This document shows, piece by piece, positions 23,068-34,222 of a stretch of 64,000 nt of DNA. The translations under genes were made by a program, and so were the position numbers. Within the stretch, counting starts at the first letter, position 1. Each line of letters begins with the position of its first letter. Origin of the DNA: Uranotaenia lowii. Lineage: Eukaryota; Arthropoda; Insecta; Diptera; Culicidae. Below the pieces are notes generated by a model that ran no database searches, was not told the DNA's origin, and saw only the letters and a program-made list of their open reading frames with translations. Location: the NCBI RefSeq assembly GCF_029784155.1, contig NC_073692.1, positions 155,278,334 through 155,342,333 on the forward strand. Reading direction: 5' to 3'.

Positions 23068-23101
23068 CATACATACATACATACATACATACATACATAC
23101 A
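23068..23101. repeat. (CATA)n microsatellite
   Basis: Eight and a half uninterrupted CATA units directly after a possible retroelement 3' end. Confidence 0.9.
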
Positions 23102-24436
23102 ACATAACACTAATCGAATCAACAAACACTATTTTTTAAATTGTTAAACACGTCTTTAAAACATTTGTAGACTCCCTGAGGATGACGTTAGCTGACTCCG
23201 AAATATCGTAGTACAAATAAATATCGTTTGTTTCTTAAAATGTCACTGATTCAAATGATGAAATTTACAGCCGACATCTTAAAAACACCCGTGATTGAAA
23301 TTTTCATATATTTGCTTACAACCCCTTTAAAATTATTGATAATCACAGCTTTCGCTTTTTCATTTTTTGCTACAAAACTTTATTACTATACCTACGACCG
23401 CCGCCGTCATCATCAATATTGAATTAATTGGATTATTACAAAGATTATATTTTCATGTTCTGTCATCATCCGTTACGAAACCGCTTCTGGCTCCTGGCTG
23501 CTGTGTCGTGTATTATCAGATGACTGATTAATGGAGAAATTATCTTCCCATCATTACCCCGTTCTTTTTTCTGATGCCATCCTTCCTCATCAGAACGCTA
23601 CTGCAGCAGCAAGGACGACAACGACGTTGAGAGGATCTCGGAAATGGCAAAGTAGAAAAAAATCCCAAAACCAATGAATCCACGTGTTGACATAAACTGC
23701 TAGACATTATTCACTCCAGTAACTATACGATACCTATCGAGACCAGAGAAAGAGACGGTATTAAGCTAGTCGCATCATCCAACTAGGAGGAGGAGGAGGA
23801 CGGCGATAAAGACTCCAAAGACGGCAGGAGGTAAAACGTAAAACATCCCGGCACCCACTCGTCTGGAGAGGAAGGAAGAAAACGCTTTCCTTTCGATTGA
23901 GAGCAAGTAAAGCTGAACCGGAACTCTCGGGCAAGTCGGCGGAAGTGGTGATGTTTGCAAGCTGCGGATGGTTACAGCTGATGGCTTTGGCTGTTGTTGG
24001 TAAACTGATTCTCCGTCACGAAATAGGGCGGCCTTTTGGGGATGAGATGATTGGGATGGCAAAGCAAGGTTCCAACGATGACGGGGCTGTCTATTTTAAT
24101 AAAGATGATTGATAATCGTCGTCGTCGTCGTTGCTCGTTGCTTCCACTTCAACACGTGAGTGAATAATCTTTGATTGATCGGCTTGTTTGGTAATTTAAG
24201 TAACTACCCGGAATGTTTAGCTGATAAGTCGATTGTGTGTCAGCTGGAGGAAATGAATTGACCCTTACAGTGTTTTATTTCCTTCGAAAAAGATTTAATG
24301 AACACTTTGATAAATTCTTTAATTTTTGAATATTTATGAATTTTAGAACCAGTGCAATGCTATTAATAAGAGAACAAAAATGTTAAACAATGTTGCTCTA
24401 TTTTGGGTATCTGTAATCAGGCATTATTTTTCATTT
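23102..24436. other. No supported gene; less AT-rich block at 23.46-24.17 kb
   Basis: The block contains triplet-rich runs (agg, gtc/gac) and short frames on both strands without domains. It may be unique host DNA such as an intronic or regulatory stretch. Confidence 0.4.
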
Positions 24437-24440
24437 TTAA

Positions 24441-26994
24441 CCCTCATCCGCATTAGGGTGTCATTTTGACACCATTGCAAGTTTGAAGGCTTGTAACTTT
24501 TTTCAGAAGCGTCAAAATACAAAAATTTCTTCGGGGACCATAAATGAATTCAAAAATTCTTCAATATTGCATCTTTACTTTTTTTATGGACGAACCCTGG
24601 AAGCCTGGACAAAAAACTCCCTTTTCCGACTTTTGGTGTCATTTTGACACCACAAAAGTAAAATCTATTTAAGTCGTTTGAATTATTATGAACTTCATAT
24701 AAACTTATATCAATAGAAACCTTGTAATGTCAGTAAAATATGTTTAGAACATTATATACAGCTAAAGTTACAAGTTTTCTCGTTATTTAGCATGAAACAA
24801 AAAAAATCCGAAAAAAACATGCCTCACGAAAACTGCTGTAGTTCATATATTACACGTCCAAACAAATATCTGCCTTATGCATATAAAAGCTGAAGTTAAT
24901 GCCTACATCATGAAGACAAGAAATATTTTTTAGATTTTTTTTTAATGAAATGGTCACAAAAAGTTCAAAAAAGTGGTCTAAAAACCTACTTTTCATTCGA
25001 TTGCTAGTGAATACTGTTTGAGCGATGGTAGAGTTATAGAAAAAATATGACAACAAACTTTATTAAAATTCTAACATTTTGCTGTCTTTAGATTTTTGAT
25101 GCAACAAAAATTGAAATTACTGGAATTTTTCAAAGCTCACTACTTTGCGCAATTTTTTTACAAATTGAAATTTCATCTGTTTTTGTGGTCCACCGTCAGG
25201 TTGTACCCGGATTTTCAGTGCTTTTACTTTGTTTGGACCAATCAAAAGTATATTCATTGGAATGCTAATTTAATCTACATTCTAGTGAGGTGCAAGAAAT
25301 CACGCTATGAGATTTCACAAAAATATGAAAATTATAAACGTAAAATCATTCCTGAATTTCTAGAACTACAAGCACCGCGTCATGGTCTCCAATTTTCATT
25401 CAATCATTTGAATCTAGACTGCTTTGGAAGTTCACAATCGAATAACTTTTTTTGCCGCCAAATGAAAACTTATAAGTTTCATGTTGCTATGAAAGTCAGT
25501 AAACAAAACATTCAGACCGGTCCGCATAACAGTCAAATGAAAGAATTTTTTTTCGATTGAAAATCATCACTTTAATTTTCATCCCTTGCTGAAAATCTTC
25601 AAATAAGTAGATTATTAGTTTAAAAATACAAATAAATAGGACGTTTTTTACAGAATCAAGCTATCAAAATTGCCAAAAAAGTATTTTTTAAATATTAGAA
25701 TTTTTTGTTGCTTTTAAATCGATTCCTCTTATCTCAATAAAAAATTAATATAAATATTAAATGAATTTAGAGCTCTTGGCTTAGTTCCCTTTTAAAATAG
25801 TTTATAATCACAAAAAAAAACTAAATTGAACAAAAAATTACATAAAAATGAAAATTTTCATTTTCGTTTGAAATTGAAGATCTCGATTTTCATTTGAAAA
25901 TCATCAGGTGCACTTTGAAAATCATTAACGTCATCATCATTCGAAACACCGAGGAATTTCAACTGAAATCATCGTAAGCAAATTAACAGTAGCATGCTTT
26001 GGCCTTTCATTTGAAATATTTTTCTGTTGTGAATGTGAAAATTGGAGACGCTGCACCGCGTCCAGCAAAACGTGTTTGTTTGCTCTCCGAAGACGAAGAC
26101 AAAGAAATGCACGACACGCATCGTTATTTCGTCTGTCGGCTTCGCTCTCTGCCCAAATCACCACCCACCGTACCTACTCGGAGAGCAAACAAACACGTTT
26201 TGCTGGACGCGGTGCTTGTAGTTCTAGAAATTCAGGAATGATTTTACGTTTATAATTTTCATATTTTTGTGAAATCTCACAGCGTGATTTGTTGCACCTC
26301 ACTACAATGTAGATTAAATTAGCTTTCCAATGAATATACTTTTGATTGGTCCAAACAAAGTAAAAGCACTGAGAATCCGGGTACAACCTGACGGTGGACC
26401 ACAAAAACAGATAAAATTTCAATTTGTAAAAAAATTGCGCAAAGTAGTGAAATTTGAAAAATTCCAGTAATTTCAATTTTTGTTGCATCAAAAATCTAAA
26501 GACAGCAAAATGTTAGAATTTTAATAAAGTTTGTTGTCATATTTTTTCTATAACTCTACCATCGCTCAAACAGTATTTACTAGCAATCGAATGAAAAGTA
26601 GGTTTTTTAGACCACTTTTTTTGAACTTTTTGTGACCATTTCATTAAAAAAAAATCTAAAAAATATTTCTTGTCTTCATTATGTAGGCATTAACTTCAGC
26701 TTTCATATGCATAAAGCAAATATTTTTTTGGACGTGTAATATATGAACTACAGCAGTTTTCGTGAGGCATGTTTTTTTCGGATTTTTTTCTGTTATGCTA
26801 AATAACGAGAAAACTTGTAACTTTAGCTGTATATAATGTTCTAAACATATTTTACTGACATTACAAGGTTTCTTTTGATGTAGGTTTTGTTTAAATCGGT
26901 CTAACACGCCAAAAGTTATAACGATTTGAGCTTGTGGTGTCAAATTGACACCACAAGTGCTGATTAGGGTAATGAAATCTAATGCGGATGAGGG
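24441..26994. mobile_element. 2.55-kb piggyBac-like non-autonomous element, giant inverted repeat
   Basis: TTAA flanks at 24437-24440 and 26995-26998. The perfect 16-bp terminal inverted repeat is CCCTCATCCGCATTAG. TTAA duplication with CCC...GGG tips is diagnostic of piggyBac-type transposons. From the tips inwards the two sides remain inverted copies of each other, 24441-25381 against 26206-26994. Nearly the whole element is therefore one long palindrome with an 824-bp centre. The words 'gtgtcattttgacacc' are repeated near the ends. The frames at 25096-25560 (plus) and 26174-26491 (minus) are mirror images created by the palindrome and show no transposase motif. It must depend on an enzyme from elsewhere. 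Confidence 0.85.
26053..26215. repeat. Nested perfect 38-bp hairpin in the piggyBac-like element
   Basis: The arm 26053-26090 and its exact complement 26178-26215 enclose 87 nt. The right arm overlaps the inner end of the element's large right arm (26206). The word 'gcaccgcgtc' therefore occurs at the inner end of the left large arm (25372-25381), in the inner left arm, and inverted in the shared right arm. It can pair in two alternative ways. Confidence 0.85.
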
Positions 26995-27074
26995 TTAAAA
27001 CTTCTTTTTGAACGTAAAAATGAAAAAATTTTAATAATTATAAAATCTCAGTTTATGTTACGCTTTAAAAATGA

Positions 27075-27177
27075 TGTGAATAAATCCGGGCAAAATCCGG
27101 TCTTTTTGAAACAACATCCGGGAAACCGGGCCAGACCGGACTTACCTCAAATTTTAATTCAACCTGGCAACCTTAGA
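27075..27177. repeat. CCGGGCAA-family fragment
   Basis: Contains 'aaatccgggcaaaatccgg', 'gggccagaccggactt' and ends 'aacctggcaacctta'. It is a short one-ended member of the family seen at 11467-11960. Confidence 0.55.
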
Positions 27178-27440
27178 TTGAAATGTTTTTCATGATAGAA
27201 TGGATAAGCATTCAATGGAATTTTTTTCAAATTTCTATAAGCAAACCTAAAAAATATTAGTTATTTAATAATATGAAAACGACAAACTTGGCTAATAATC
27301 CCAAATAAAACTTTAAGAAGACTAACAAAACTTAAAAAGCTCACATGGCCAAATATGGTTCAATTTGTTATAATGATGAACAAAAAGCTTTTAAAATTTC
27401 AAAAAGTCAAACGACTCATTTCGATTTATATTTTATGTGA

Positions 27441-27470
27441 ACCCGAGCAAGGCCGGGTAAAATCAGCTAG
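27441..27470 (+). mobile_element. Helitron 3' end of a second family
   Basis: A GC hairpin, CCCGAGCAAGGCCGGG (27442-27457), lies 9 nt before CTAG (27467-27470), and T follows. This is the standard Helitron 3' terminus. The sequence differs from the trio at 11-16 kb and is on the other strand. The 5' end was not found; the AT-rich stretch back to about 27.18 kb may belong to it. Confidence 0.6.
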
Positions 27471-28193
27471 TAAAACTCTAAATTATCAAAATTATTAAAA
27501 TCACGCATCGCACGGCGAACCGGTTTAGGGGATAATCCCTAGCTTCAGGTATACCTACACCCACAAATCATACTCTACTCTATAATAAACTTCCTTGGAG
27601 GTGTAATTATCGGTATAAGTCAGTGTTCGGCATCGCTAACTGAAAAAATAGCGCCGCTAATTAGATCGCCAACTCATTTTATGTTAGCGATCGCTAATAA
27701 AATACGCTAAATGTGCCGAAAAAGTTATCGCTTTAAGCTTAAAGCGCTAATCGCTAACTGTTGAACAACATAAAAGCCGGAACAAATATCAAATTCTGCT
27801 TTTGTCACGCTTCCCCCTCGATTTTTTCTACTCCTCAAGGGGGGAAAATAATGTTTCAAGTATTTATTATAAATTAAAGGAATTTATCGAATTTTCATTC
27901 ATTTATATGAGCAAAACAAAAACTGTCTAAGATGGGCATTTCAACAACTCTCGGTGTTCTACTATTTTGGAAAAAAAAACGAATTTTCAAACAACTACAA
28001 AAGCAAAAGAACAGAATGTGGAACAGGAGACATACCTCTTTTTTTAAACTTAAATTTCAGATAAAAATTTGCTCGATTTACCGGTTTTGTGCAACGTAGA
28101 TAGTATGCAATTTTGTTGCAAACAATCTTTTGTGCAATTCATTTCTATTGGTTGTTTTTTCCAATATTTTACATTCTCATCATGATTGTATCC

Positions 28194-28395
28194 CATTTTC
28201 CCGAAAACTATTGCCCAGAATGACTTTTCCCCAGAATGACAAATACCCGAAATCAAACCCCAGAATGAACCATTTCCCAGAAAAAATTTCCCCAGAATGC
28301 ACCATTTACCAGAAATTTTTTTCCCAGAATGGAACATTTCCCAGAATTTTTTCCCCCAGAATAGAACATTTCCCAGAATGACACAAATCCCAGAT
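28194..28395 (+). repeat. Minisatellite arm, CCCAGAATG family
   Basis: About ten degenerate units of the type 'cccagaatgaccatttccc' in tandem. The same motif in complement occurs at 28908-29102, so the two arms could pair across a 0.5-kb centre. Confidence 0.8.
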
Positions 28396-28907
28396 TATTT
28401 CATCTTGTATTTATTTTTTTTATTTTTGTGCTGTTAAATATAATGAATTCTTATAAATTTCATATGATTCGAAATTAAATGTTTCAAAATGATTTTTCAA
28501 ATGAAACCAATTGTTTGAAAGTTTCCAACTAAAATTATTTCAGAACCGATATTATGTTTTGTGGTTTGGGTACTTGAATTAATTCAATGCCAACCATGGT
28601 CCTTTGAAAAACCATTTTGGTATCCGACTCCTCACGCTACGCGTTCGAACTTTAAAGAAATATTGTCCTTCACGCTGTCGCGTGGCGGACGGGGCTAAGG
28701 GATCACCCCTAGCTTTTACGCAGACCTAGGAAGCCCCGGCAGACCTAGACCAATGTAATGGGGCCGCCGCTTCCGACGGCGGGTCGGCGGCCACCTCGGA
28801 CTTCATCCTCGTTGGTTGCGGCTTTGCCGCAAAAGAATAAAGTTATGAAACCCCATTTTTTGTAACAATTCAATTTTTTTAAATAATTTCTAGTAAGGAT
28901 AAATGTT

Positions 28908-29102
28908 TTCAATTTTCTGGGAAATGGTTCTTCTGACGAAAAAATTTCTGGTAAATGGTTCATTCTGGTGAAAAAATTTCTGGGAAATGGTACATTCTGG
29001 CGAAAAATTTTCTGGGGAATGGTTCGTCTGGGGAATGGTTCTTTCTGGCGATTGACTTTCTGGGGATTTTTCATTCTGGGCAATGGTTTTCGGGTAAATG
29101 GA
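28908..29102 (-). repeat. Minisatellite arm, inverted CCCAGAATG family
   Basis: Units of 'ttctgggaaatggttcattc' in tandem, the complement of the arm at 28194-28395. The overlapping frames 28745-29188 and 28890-29108 come from this repeat and are not genes. Confidence 0.8.
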
Positions 29103-29254
29103 GTACAACCCTCATCATTTGAAATCTTTAAACTGTTCTCCCTTCTCCAAACTTGCAGGAGCATTGTCAAATGTAAACATATATACAATTTCTATTTGAT
29201 CTGAAAACCAATGCTACAATGGTAATATTATCTTATTTTTATTTGAACATAATT

Positions 29255-29423
29255 GTCGAATTCTTCATTAGAAGACATGATATTACTTTTTTCACACGCG
29301 TCACTTTATAAAAATTTGACTGTACGTCTGTAGTTTTCAAAGTTCGTTAATAGACTGCTTAAATTTTTATAAAGTGACGCGTGTGAAAAAAGTAATATCA
29401 TGTCTTCTAATGAAGAATCCGAC
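29255..29423. repeat. 58-bp perfect inverted repeat with 43-nt loop
   Basis: The arms 29260-29317 and 29361-29418 are exact complements, and a further 5 bp extend the pairing outwards after one mismatch. No target duplication is evident. It could be a small MITE or the centre of a larger palindrome. Confidence 0.85.
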
Positions 29424-29575
29424 ACTGATCTGTAAAATCTCTTAAAAACTGTTTTGTGAAAAGTAAATATCTCAACCATTTGAAAACAAATGTTGATGAA
29501 GGAATGTTAAAAATAGTTTTATATTGTTTAGCACCTTTTATTGTTATCTTCTTCTGTTGCGAAAAAAAAGTGCTA

Positions 29576-29815
29576 CACAGTAAACGAAAATTACCGAGTT
29601 CGGTAATTTTTTTACCGAAATCCTAACATGTGTAAATAGTTAAACTGTTCGGTAATTTTTTCGGTAAAAAATAAACGAACATCGGTAAATGAAGATTGGA
29701 TTTACCGATGTTCGTTTATTTTTTACCGAAAAAATTACAGAACAATTTAACGATTTACACATGTTAGGATTTCGGTAAAAAAAACTATCGAACTCAGTAA
29801 TTTGCGTTTACTGTG
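29576..29815. mobile_element. 240-bp palindromic MITE (CACAGTAAACG ends)
   Basis: TA flanks at 29574-29575 and 29816-29817. The ends are CACAGTAAACG and its complement. The two halves are almost fully complementary, with arms of about 115 bp around a 9-nt loop, and 'ttaccgaa' motifs repeat within each arm. The TA duplication fits Tc1/mariner-type mobilisation. Confidence 0.85.
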
Positions 29816-29940
29816 TAGTAGATAGAAAATGACACTAAATACATCTTTTCTCTAACTCGAGTACACAATCCTCAAACTTATCCAATTAAGCAATCAGACT
29901 GTAGCCCAATGTCACCTTAACCTGATTAATGACAAAAAGT

Positions 29941-30114
29941 CTGTTGTCTCCTGAGCCGATGTCCGCGAGTTCGAGCCCAAGAGTAAACATCGAACACAGT
30001 TGTATCGGATAGTTTCTCAATAACGATCCGCCAACTGTAACGTTGATAAAGTCGCGAATGCCATAAAGATGGTAAAACGACTATAATCGAAACAAAAAAA
30101 AAAAAAAAAAAAAA
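29941..30114 (+). mobile_element. SINE with poly(A) tail
   Basis: Flanked by a 9-bp duplication ACAAAAAGT (29932-29940 and 30115-30123). It ends in a run of about twenty A. A Pol III B-box-like word 'gagttcgagcccaag' lies near 29970, but a convincing A box is missing, so the 5' end of the tRNA-derived head is probably truncated or degenerate. No protein is encoded; mobilisation would rely on a LINE enzyme. Confidence 0.75.
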
Positions 30115-30304
30115 ACAAAAAGTTTATTCTGTCACTTATAACTCGGGAGATTGATACAAATATATGGGAGTTAGCGGTCTTCAACTAGCGCAACCAAAAA
30201 ATAGCGAATCTTTTTAATTCGCTAGATCAATCAAAACTTAGCGACAAAATTAAACCGCTAGCGAATAGCGGATTAGCACTTTGGTGCCGAACACTGATTA
30301 AATC

Positions 30305-31689
30305 TTTTAAAATTCAATTTATTCAAATAAGAAGCTTGACATTTTCCTCTGACTTTTAAATTATTTCCAGAAAATTCAGAGCCTAGTTATCAATTCACTT
30401 GCTCATTTTTTGTTCATATATTGTTTTCGCATCGTGTACCCCAGCCATGTAAACACATTTTTTATCGAGCCCAGAAGTAATTAAAACATTATTCGTTGTT
30501 CGAAGACCCCTTTAACATGCATATCGTCAAGTCGGTTTTGCATAAATTGGAAATTATCGTGAGTCTTATTTTACATTATCTCCCCAGCCCCCGATCACGT
30601 AGCGAATATAAATATTCAACACAATTTCAATAACAAAATCTATTGGTCAGCAAAGACCAAGGTCTGGTCAGGTCTGGATTGGTATTTTGTTGAGGAAAAA
30701 CCATTTCGCACGGCATTTCCCCATACAACGAATGAGCGAACGACGAAGATGGCCCCATCAGAGCTGATTACATTTGCATCTGGTCCTGCCTGGTCGCCGT
30801 CTGCCTGACACGGGACACCATAAGAGAAGGAAGCGCCAAGGCTTCGAGGATTGAGTGTAGCTCCACTTGATATGCCAGGTGGGTCCATCCAGGGCCCCGG
30901 AGATGATCCGCAAAGGAGGAACCCCATTTAGATGCATATTTCCAGGGTTATGTCCCGTCGTCGTCAGTTCGGTGGATAATTGCTTCTTGATACTTATTTG
31001 GTTTTGAAATTGAAAAAAAGAGGTTTTAAGTGTATTGGAAGAGTTGAATCATGCCTTTTATGTAATATTTTACCTTAATCTGGAATCGGAGCTATTTCAG
31101 AAGATCTGAGCTTCCTTAGAAACCACGTAGGTTAAAAAAGGGTATTTAAACAGTCATTATTAGTCAAGGTAGCCGATATCACAGAAAAAAACTATAATTT
31201 CACAGAATACAAATTTCATCACAGAATCTGCGTCATAGAACACAAAATTTCAAAATATTCACAGATTTCACAGAATTTTTCAATTTTGGACGTTTTTTTT
31301 TCAAAATTCAGTTTTTTATTTCAATATACATTTTGAATTATTATCTTTGAATTTGAAAAATATGACAAAATTGGTAATGTTAATTGATTTTTCTTGAGTA
31401 AAATGTAAAAAAGATGCAATTTGACATGACTTTTGATTTAAATTATTGGGAAAAGCATCATAGAGAACCGTCACAGAATTTTTGGGTAAAATCACAGAAA
31501 GTCAAAATATTTAATCGTCAAAACACAGAATTATTTTTGGCAACCTTGGTAATAGTGCGATAATTTTTTTGCAGTATGGTGTCGATGTTGACTTATGTTG
31601 GGTTATGAGATTAATTTACTACCTTTGTTGAAATAAATAGAAAAAGTGAAAATGTTTTTTTTATCAAAAAAGATATGCAATAAAAAATT
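30305..31689. other. No supported gene; possible short hAT-like element at 31.17-31.55 kb
   Basis: Frames such as 30640-30927 (minus) lie in a less AT-rich block and have no motif. From 31165 (CAAGGTAGCC) to 31548 (GGCAACCTTG) there is an imperfect inverted pair. Words like 'tcacagaattt' recur inside it. The eight flanking bases match at six positions, which hints at an old hAT-like insertion. Confidence 0.4.
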
Positions 31690-32167
31690 GTATGGCTGCC
31701 TCACTCCTCCCCTTCCTGTCTTCTCAATGGAAGAAAGAAGGGGTCTTAAATAATCATTGAAATGTTTCTCGTATTCCATTTGCTTGAATAGTTTTTGAGT
31801 TTTGTAAAAAAATGTACAGGAGCCCCCTCTCTTTACCTATCTCCTCACTGGAAGGGGAGAGGATAGCAAAGATTCAAGGGAAAAAATTTCCATTTGCTCG
31901 GTTTGTTCCTCAGTTATATAAAAAATTGTAAGAAAGGCCCCTTCTCCCCCTTAGATTTCCCCATTGGAACGACGGAGGAGTATAAAATAGTTAAAAAAAT
32001 TTTTCGTTCCCAAAAACCCTTCCAAGCCGAATTTTGTTACATTTGCTTGATAGGTTCGAGTTATGCAAAAATTGTAAGGAAGCCCACCTCCCCTCTTCAT
32101 CTTCATATCTTCCCACTGGAAGGAGAGACGGTTCCCAAATATTGATTGAAACATTTTTCGTACCCTC
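31690..32167. repeat. Dispersed tandem repeat with pyrimidine-rich block, part 1
   Basis: Units begin with a pyrimidine-rich block and a 'cactggaagg'-like word, then 'aaacatttctcgtaccc', then 'catttgcttgataggtt' and 'gttatgcaaaaattgta'. Starts near 31724, 31845, 31961 and 32112 give irregular spacing of 116-151 bp. A larger copy lies at 57590-58515. The MITE at 32170-32471 and the SINE at 32655-33015 interrupt it. Confidence 0.7.
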
Positions 32168-32169
32168 TA

Positions 32170-32471
32170 AGAGCAAGTTCACTGGTGTTGGGAAAAAGTG
32201 ATAAAAATTTTGTCCCTTTTAGCACATTTTGAAAATTTTGTCATGCAAAAACATTTTCAAGATCTGTGGCCTTCAAGTTTTTCAACAACACCTGTTGTAG
32301 TTTCGCATGCTGTGATGCAAAAAATGCAATATTTCTATCACATACGGCTGAAATAGAAACAGTGTTGTAAAAAAAACAACGCCCAAAGATCTTGATAACA
32401 TTTTTGCATGGTAAAATATTCAAAATGTCAAAATTTCTACCACTTTTTACCAACACCAGTGAACTTGCTCT
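32170..32471. mobile_element. 302-bp TA-flanked MITE (AGAGCAAGTTCACTGG ends)
   Basis: Terminal inverted repeats of about 30 bp begin AGAGCAAGTTCACTGGTGTT. TA flanks at 32168-32169 and 32472-32473. 'aaaattttg'-type words continue the pairing inwards. It splits a tandem repeat array, which makes the borders clear. There is no coding capacity. Confidence 0.88.
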
Positions 32472-32473
32472 TA

Positions 32474-32654
32474 TACCTTCCCAAATCAAATTTGTTTCCA
32501 TTTGCTAGATAAGTTTTTTTTTAAGTTGTGTAAAAACTTGTGATCGTGAAAGGCTCTCTTCCCTTCCCATCTTCCTACAGGAAAGAAGGAGGGGTTCAAA
32601 CTACTCATAGAAATATCTCTCGTACCCAAATACTCTTTCAGATTTCAAAATTTT
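32474..32654. repeat. Dispersed tandem repeat, part 2
   Basis: Continues the array cut by the MITE. Its last 24 bases (32631-32654) are the target-site duplication of the SINE that follows. Confidence 0.7.
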
Positions 32655-33015
32655 GTATGTATGTATGTATGTTTGGTTCCCCCATCTGTAGCAAGGTCCA
32701 GCCTATGTCTGTGTGGCTTGGCCTTCGAATTGCTTCTCAGGCTTCCACGGCCGATGGTTCGTCGAGAGAAGGCATCCAACCTTCAGAGACCTGCAATGGT
32801 TGGCAATTCACTCCGCTTGCAATAGCCTCTTCTGATTTACCCCAGATGCATTCCCTCTGAAATATATAATTATTTATGCAATGAAACACATCTTACCTAT
32901 CGGCAAACTTATGGGATTCGAACCCAAAAGTTTTCTTGCCGATATCGGGAATCGAACCCAAAACGTCTGGTTTACCAGACTCGCGCCAGCTTATCCACTA
33001 GACCACATAAGCGCT
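32655..33015 (-). mobile_element. Complete tRNA-derived SINE with (CATA)n tail
   Basis: The insertion is bounded by a perfect 24-bp direct repeat, 32631-32654 and 33016-33039. On the minus strand the head is tRNA-like, with an A-box-like word TGGTCTAGTGG (33006-32996) and a B box GGTTCGATTCC (32958-32948). A second B-box-like word follows about 36 bp on (near 32911-32923). The body is about 230 bp and the 3' end is a short CATA run at 32656-32670. All three SINE hallmarks are visible: Pol III head, tail and target duplication. The anticodon arm is degenerate, so it is not a working tRNA. The 3' end resembles the region before 23068, a possible partner LINE. Confidence 0.85.
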
Positions 33016-33059
33016 TACTCTTTCAGATTTCAAAATTTTCTACCCAAAATCCGGGCTGT

Positions 33060-34222
33060 TTCCTAAAAAAAATGGTCAAACCACGAAATTATTGAGCATT
33101 CCGCACAATTCATTTATAAATTTATTAATTACAATTAATCAAGAAGAAAACGCTTAAATCATTTTGTTTTCGATCAAAACCCATCAGTTGATTCCAAATA
33201 ATATTTATAATGATTTCTAGATAAAACCCTCTTAAAAAATATTCGGGTAAGTCCGCATAAAACCTAAGATGAGGTTGACTCAAATCGGCAAAAAACCAAA
33301 ACCAAAAGTTATATGAACGTTTTTTGCGCAGAATGTTTCAATACATGTTGATCTTACAATCCTTCCTAATGTCCGGTTGAACTGAAATTAACTTTTTTCA
33401 GAGAAATTATCATTTTGATAGCGTTAGATATCCTTGGAGGCGTAACTTTATAAGAACAAAATAGGATCCTTAGTTAAGTACAAGAGATGAAATACTTAAT
33501 AACTATTCCGTTTATTGTTCGAATTGACAAAAACCGATATCAAATCGACAAATATCCACGATATTTACTTGTCAAACAAGTTGAAATAACTCAGTTATTG
33601 ATGGACCAGTTCTAATAAGAATTATATGAAAATAAAGCAATGCGTCAGTCTTAATATGTTTGAAAGAACAAACGTTGTTTTGATATTTGTTGTATTGTTA
33701 TCTTTTATAAAGGATAAAAAACGCTTTTTAAATTTTTAACCAGGTTTCACGGCTCATTTTGTCGAATAGTTTTTCACTAGATGATCTTGAAATAATTGTG
33801 TTTGGTTTCATCTTTAGGGAAAAAACATTTACTAATTTATTTTTTGTTTAAAATTTAAATCTCAAATATTGTGTGGCGAAATTGCTTAAACGAGCTTTAA
33901 CTAATTTCATAGTTTTTGGGCCACGGAATAAATCTCAACGATTCGTGCAAAGACATTCAGACTTGTTGGTAATTATGTTTCTTCGAGTGGCTCCAGAGAG
34001 TAAACGATGATAAACATTTTAATGCAACGAAACAATTCTGATTCTAAAGTGGTTCAGAACAAATAATAGATCAATCATAGACAATGTAATAGAAATCTAA
34101 GATTATCGAGAAATCTGCTGTATCGATGTTATTTTTCGTGATGCAAATTATTTTCCGGCAAACATTCAAGAAAGTATATCACAGGCAAAACAGAAATGTC
34201 TAAAAAAATATACCAGATTAAA
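33060..34222. other. AT-rich stretch without recognisable feature
   Basis: No paired ends, arrays or coding motifs were seen. Confidence 0.4.

Larger units (their letters stand above)
27621..30296. mobile_element. Possible hAT-type composite (CAGTGTTCGGCA ends)
   Basis: CAGTGTTCGGCA at 27621-27632 is matched by its complement TGCCGAACACTG at 30285-30296. Inside both ends 'gcgctaa', 'ttagcg' and related words recur many times, a pattern of sub-terminal repeats. The eight bases outside each end do not match, so the target duplication is missing or the two ends come from different insertions. The interval holds minisatellite arms, a 58-bp inverted repeat, a MITE and a SINE, and no transposase. 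Confidence 0.45.

Noticed and set aside
25096..26491. Two similar ORFs (154 and 105 codons) on opposite strands
   Set aside because: They are mirror images made by the arms of the piggyBac-like palindrome and have no transposase motif or codon pattern.
28745..29188. 147-codon minus-strand ORF
   Set aside because: Mostly a read-through of the CCCAGAATG minisatellite (repeated Pro-Arg-Met/Asn patterns).
27621..30296. A single intact hAT element
   Set aside because: The 12-bp tips pair well but the eight flanking bases differ, so it is reported only as a possible composite.
30640..30927. 95-codon minus-strand ORF, Gly/Ser/Pro-rich
   Set aside because: No recognisable family and no supporting neighbours; could be composition alone.
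32881..33066. 61-codon ORF and a functional tRNA gene
   Set aside because: The interval is the head of a SINE with flanking duplications. The anticodon and acceptor arms are degenerate and the ORF is incidental.
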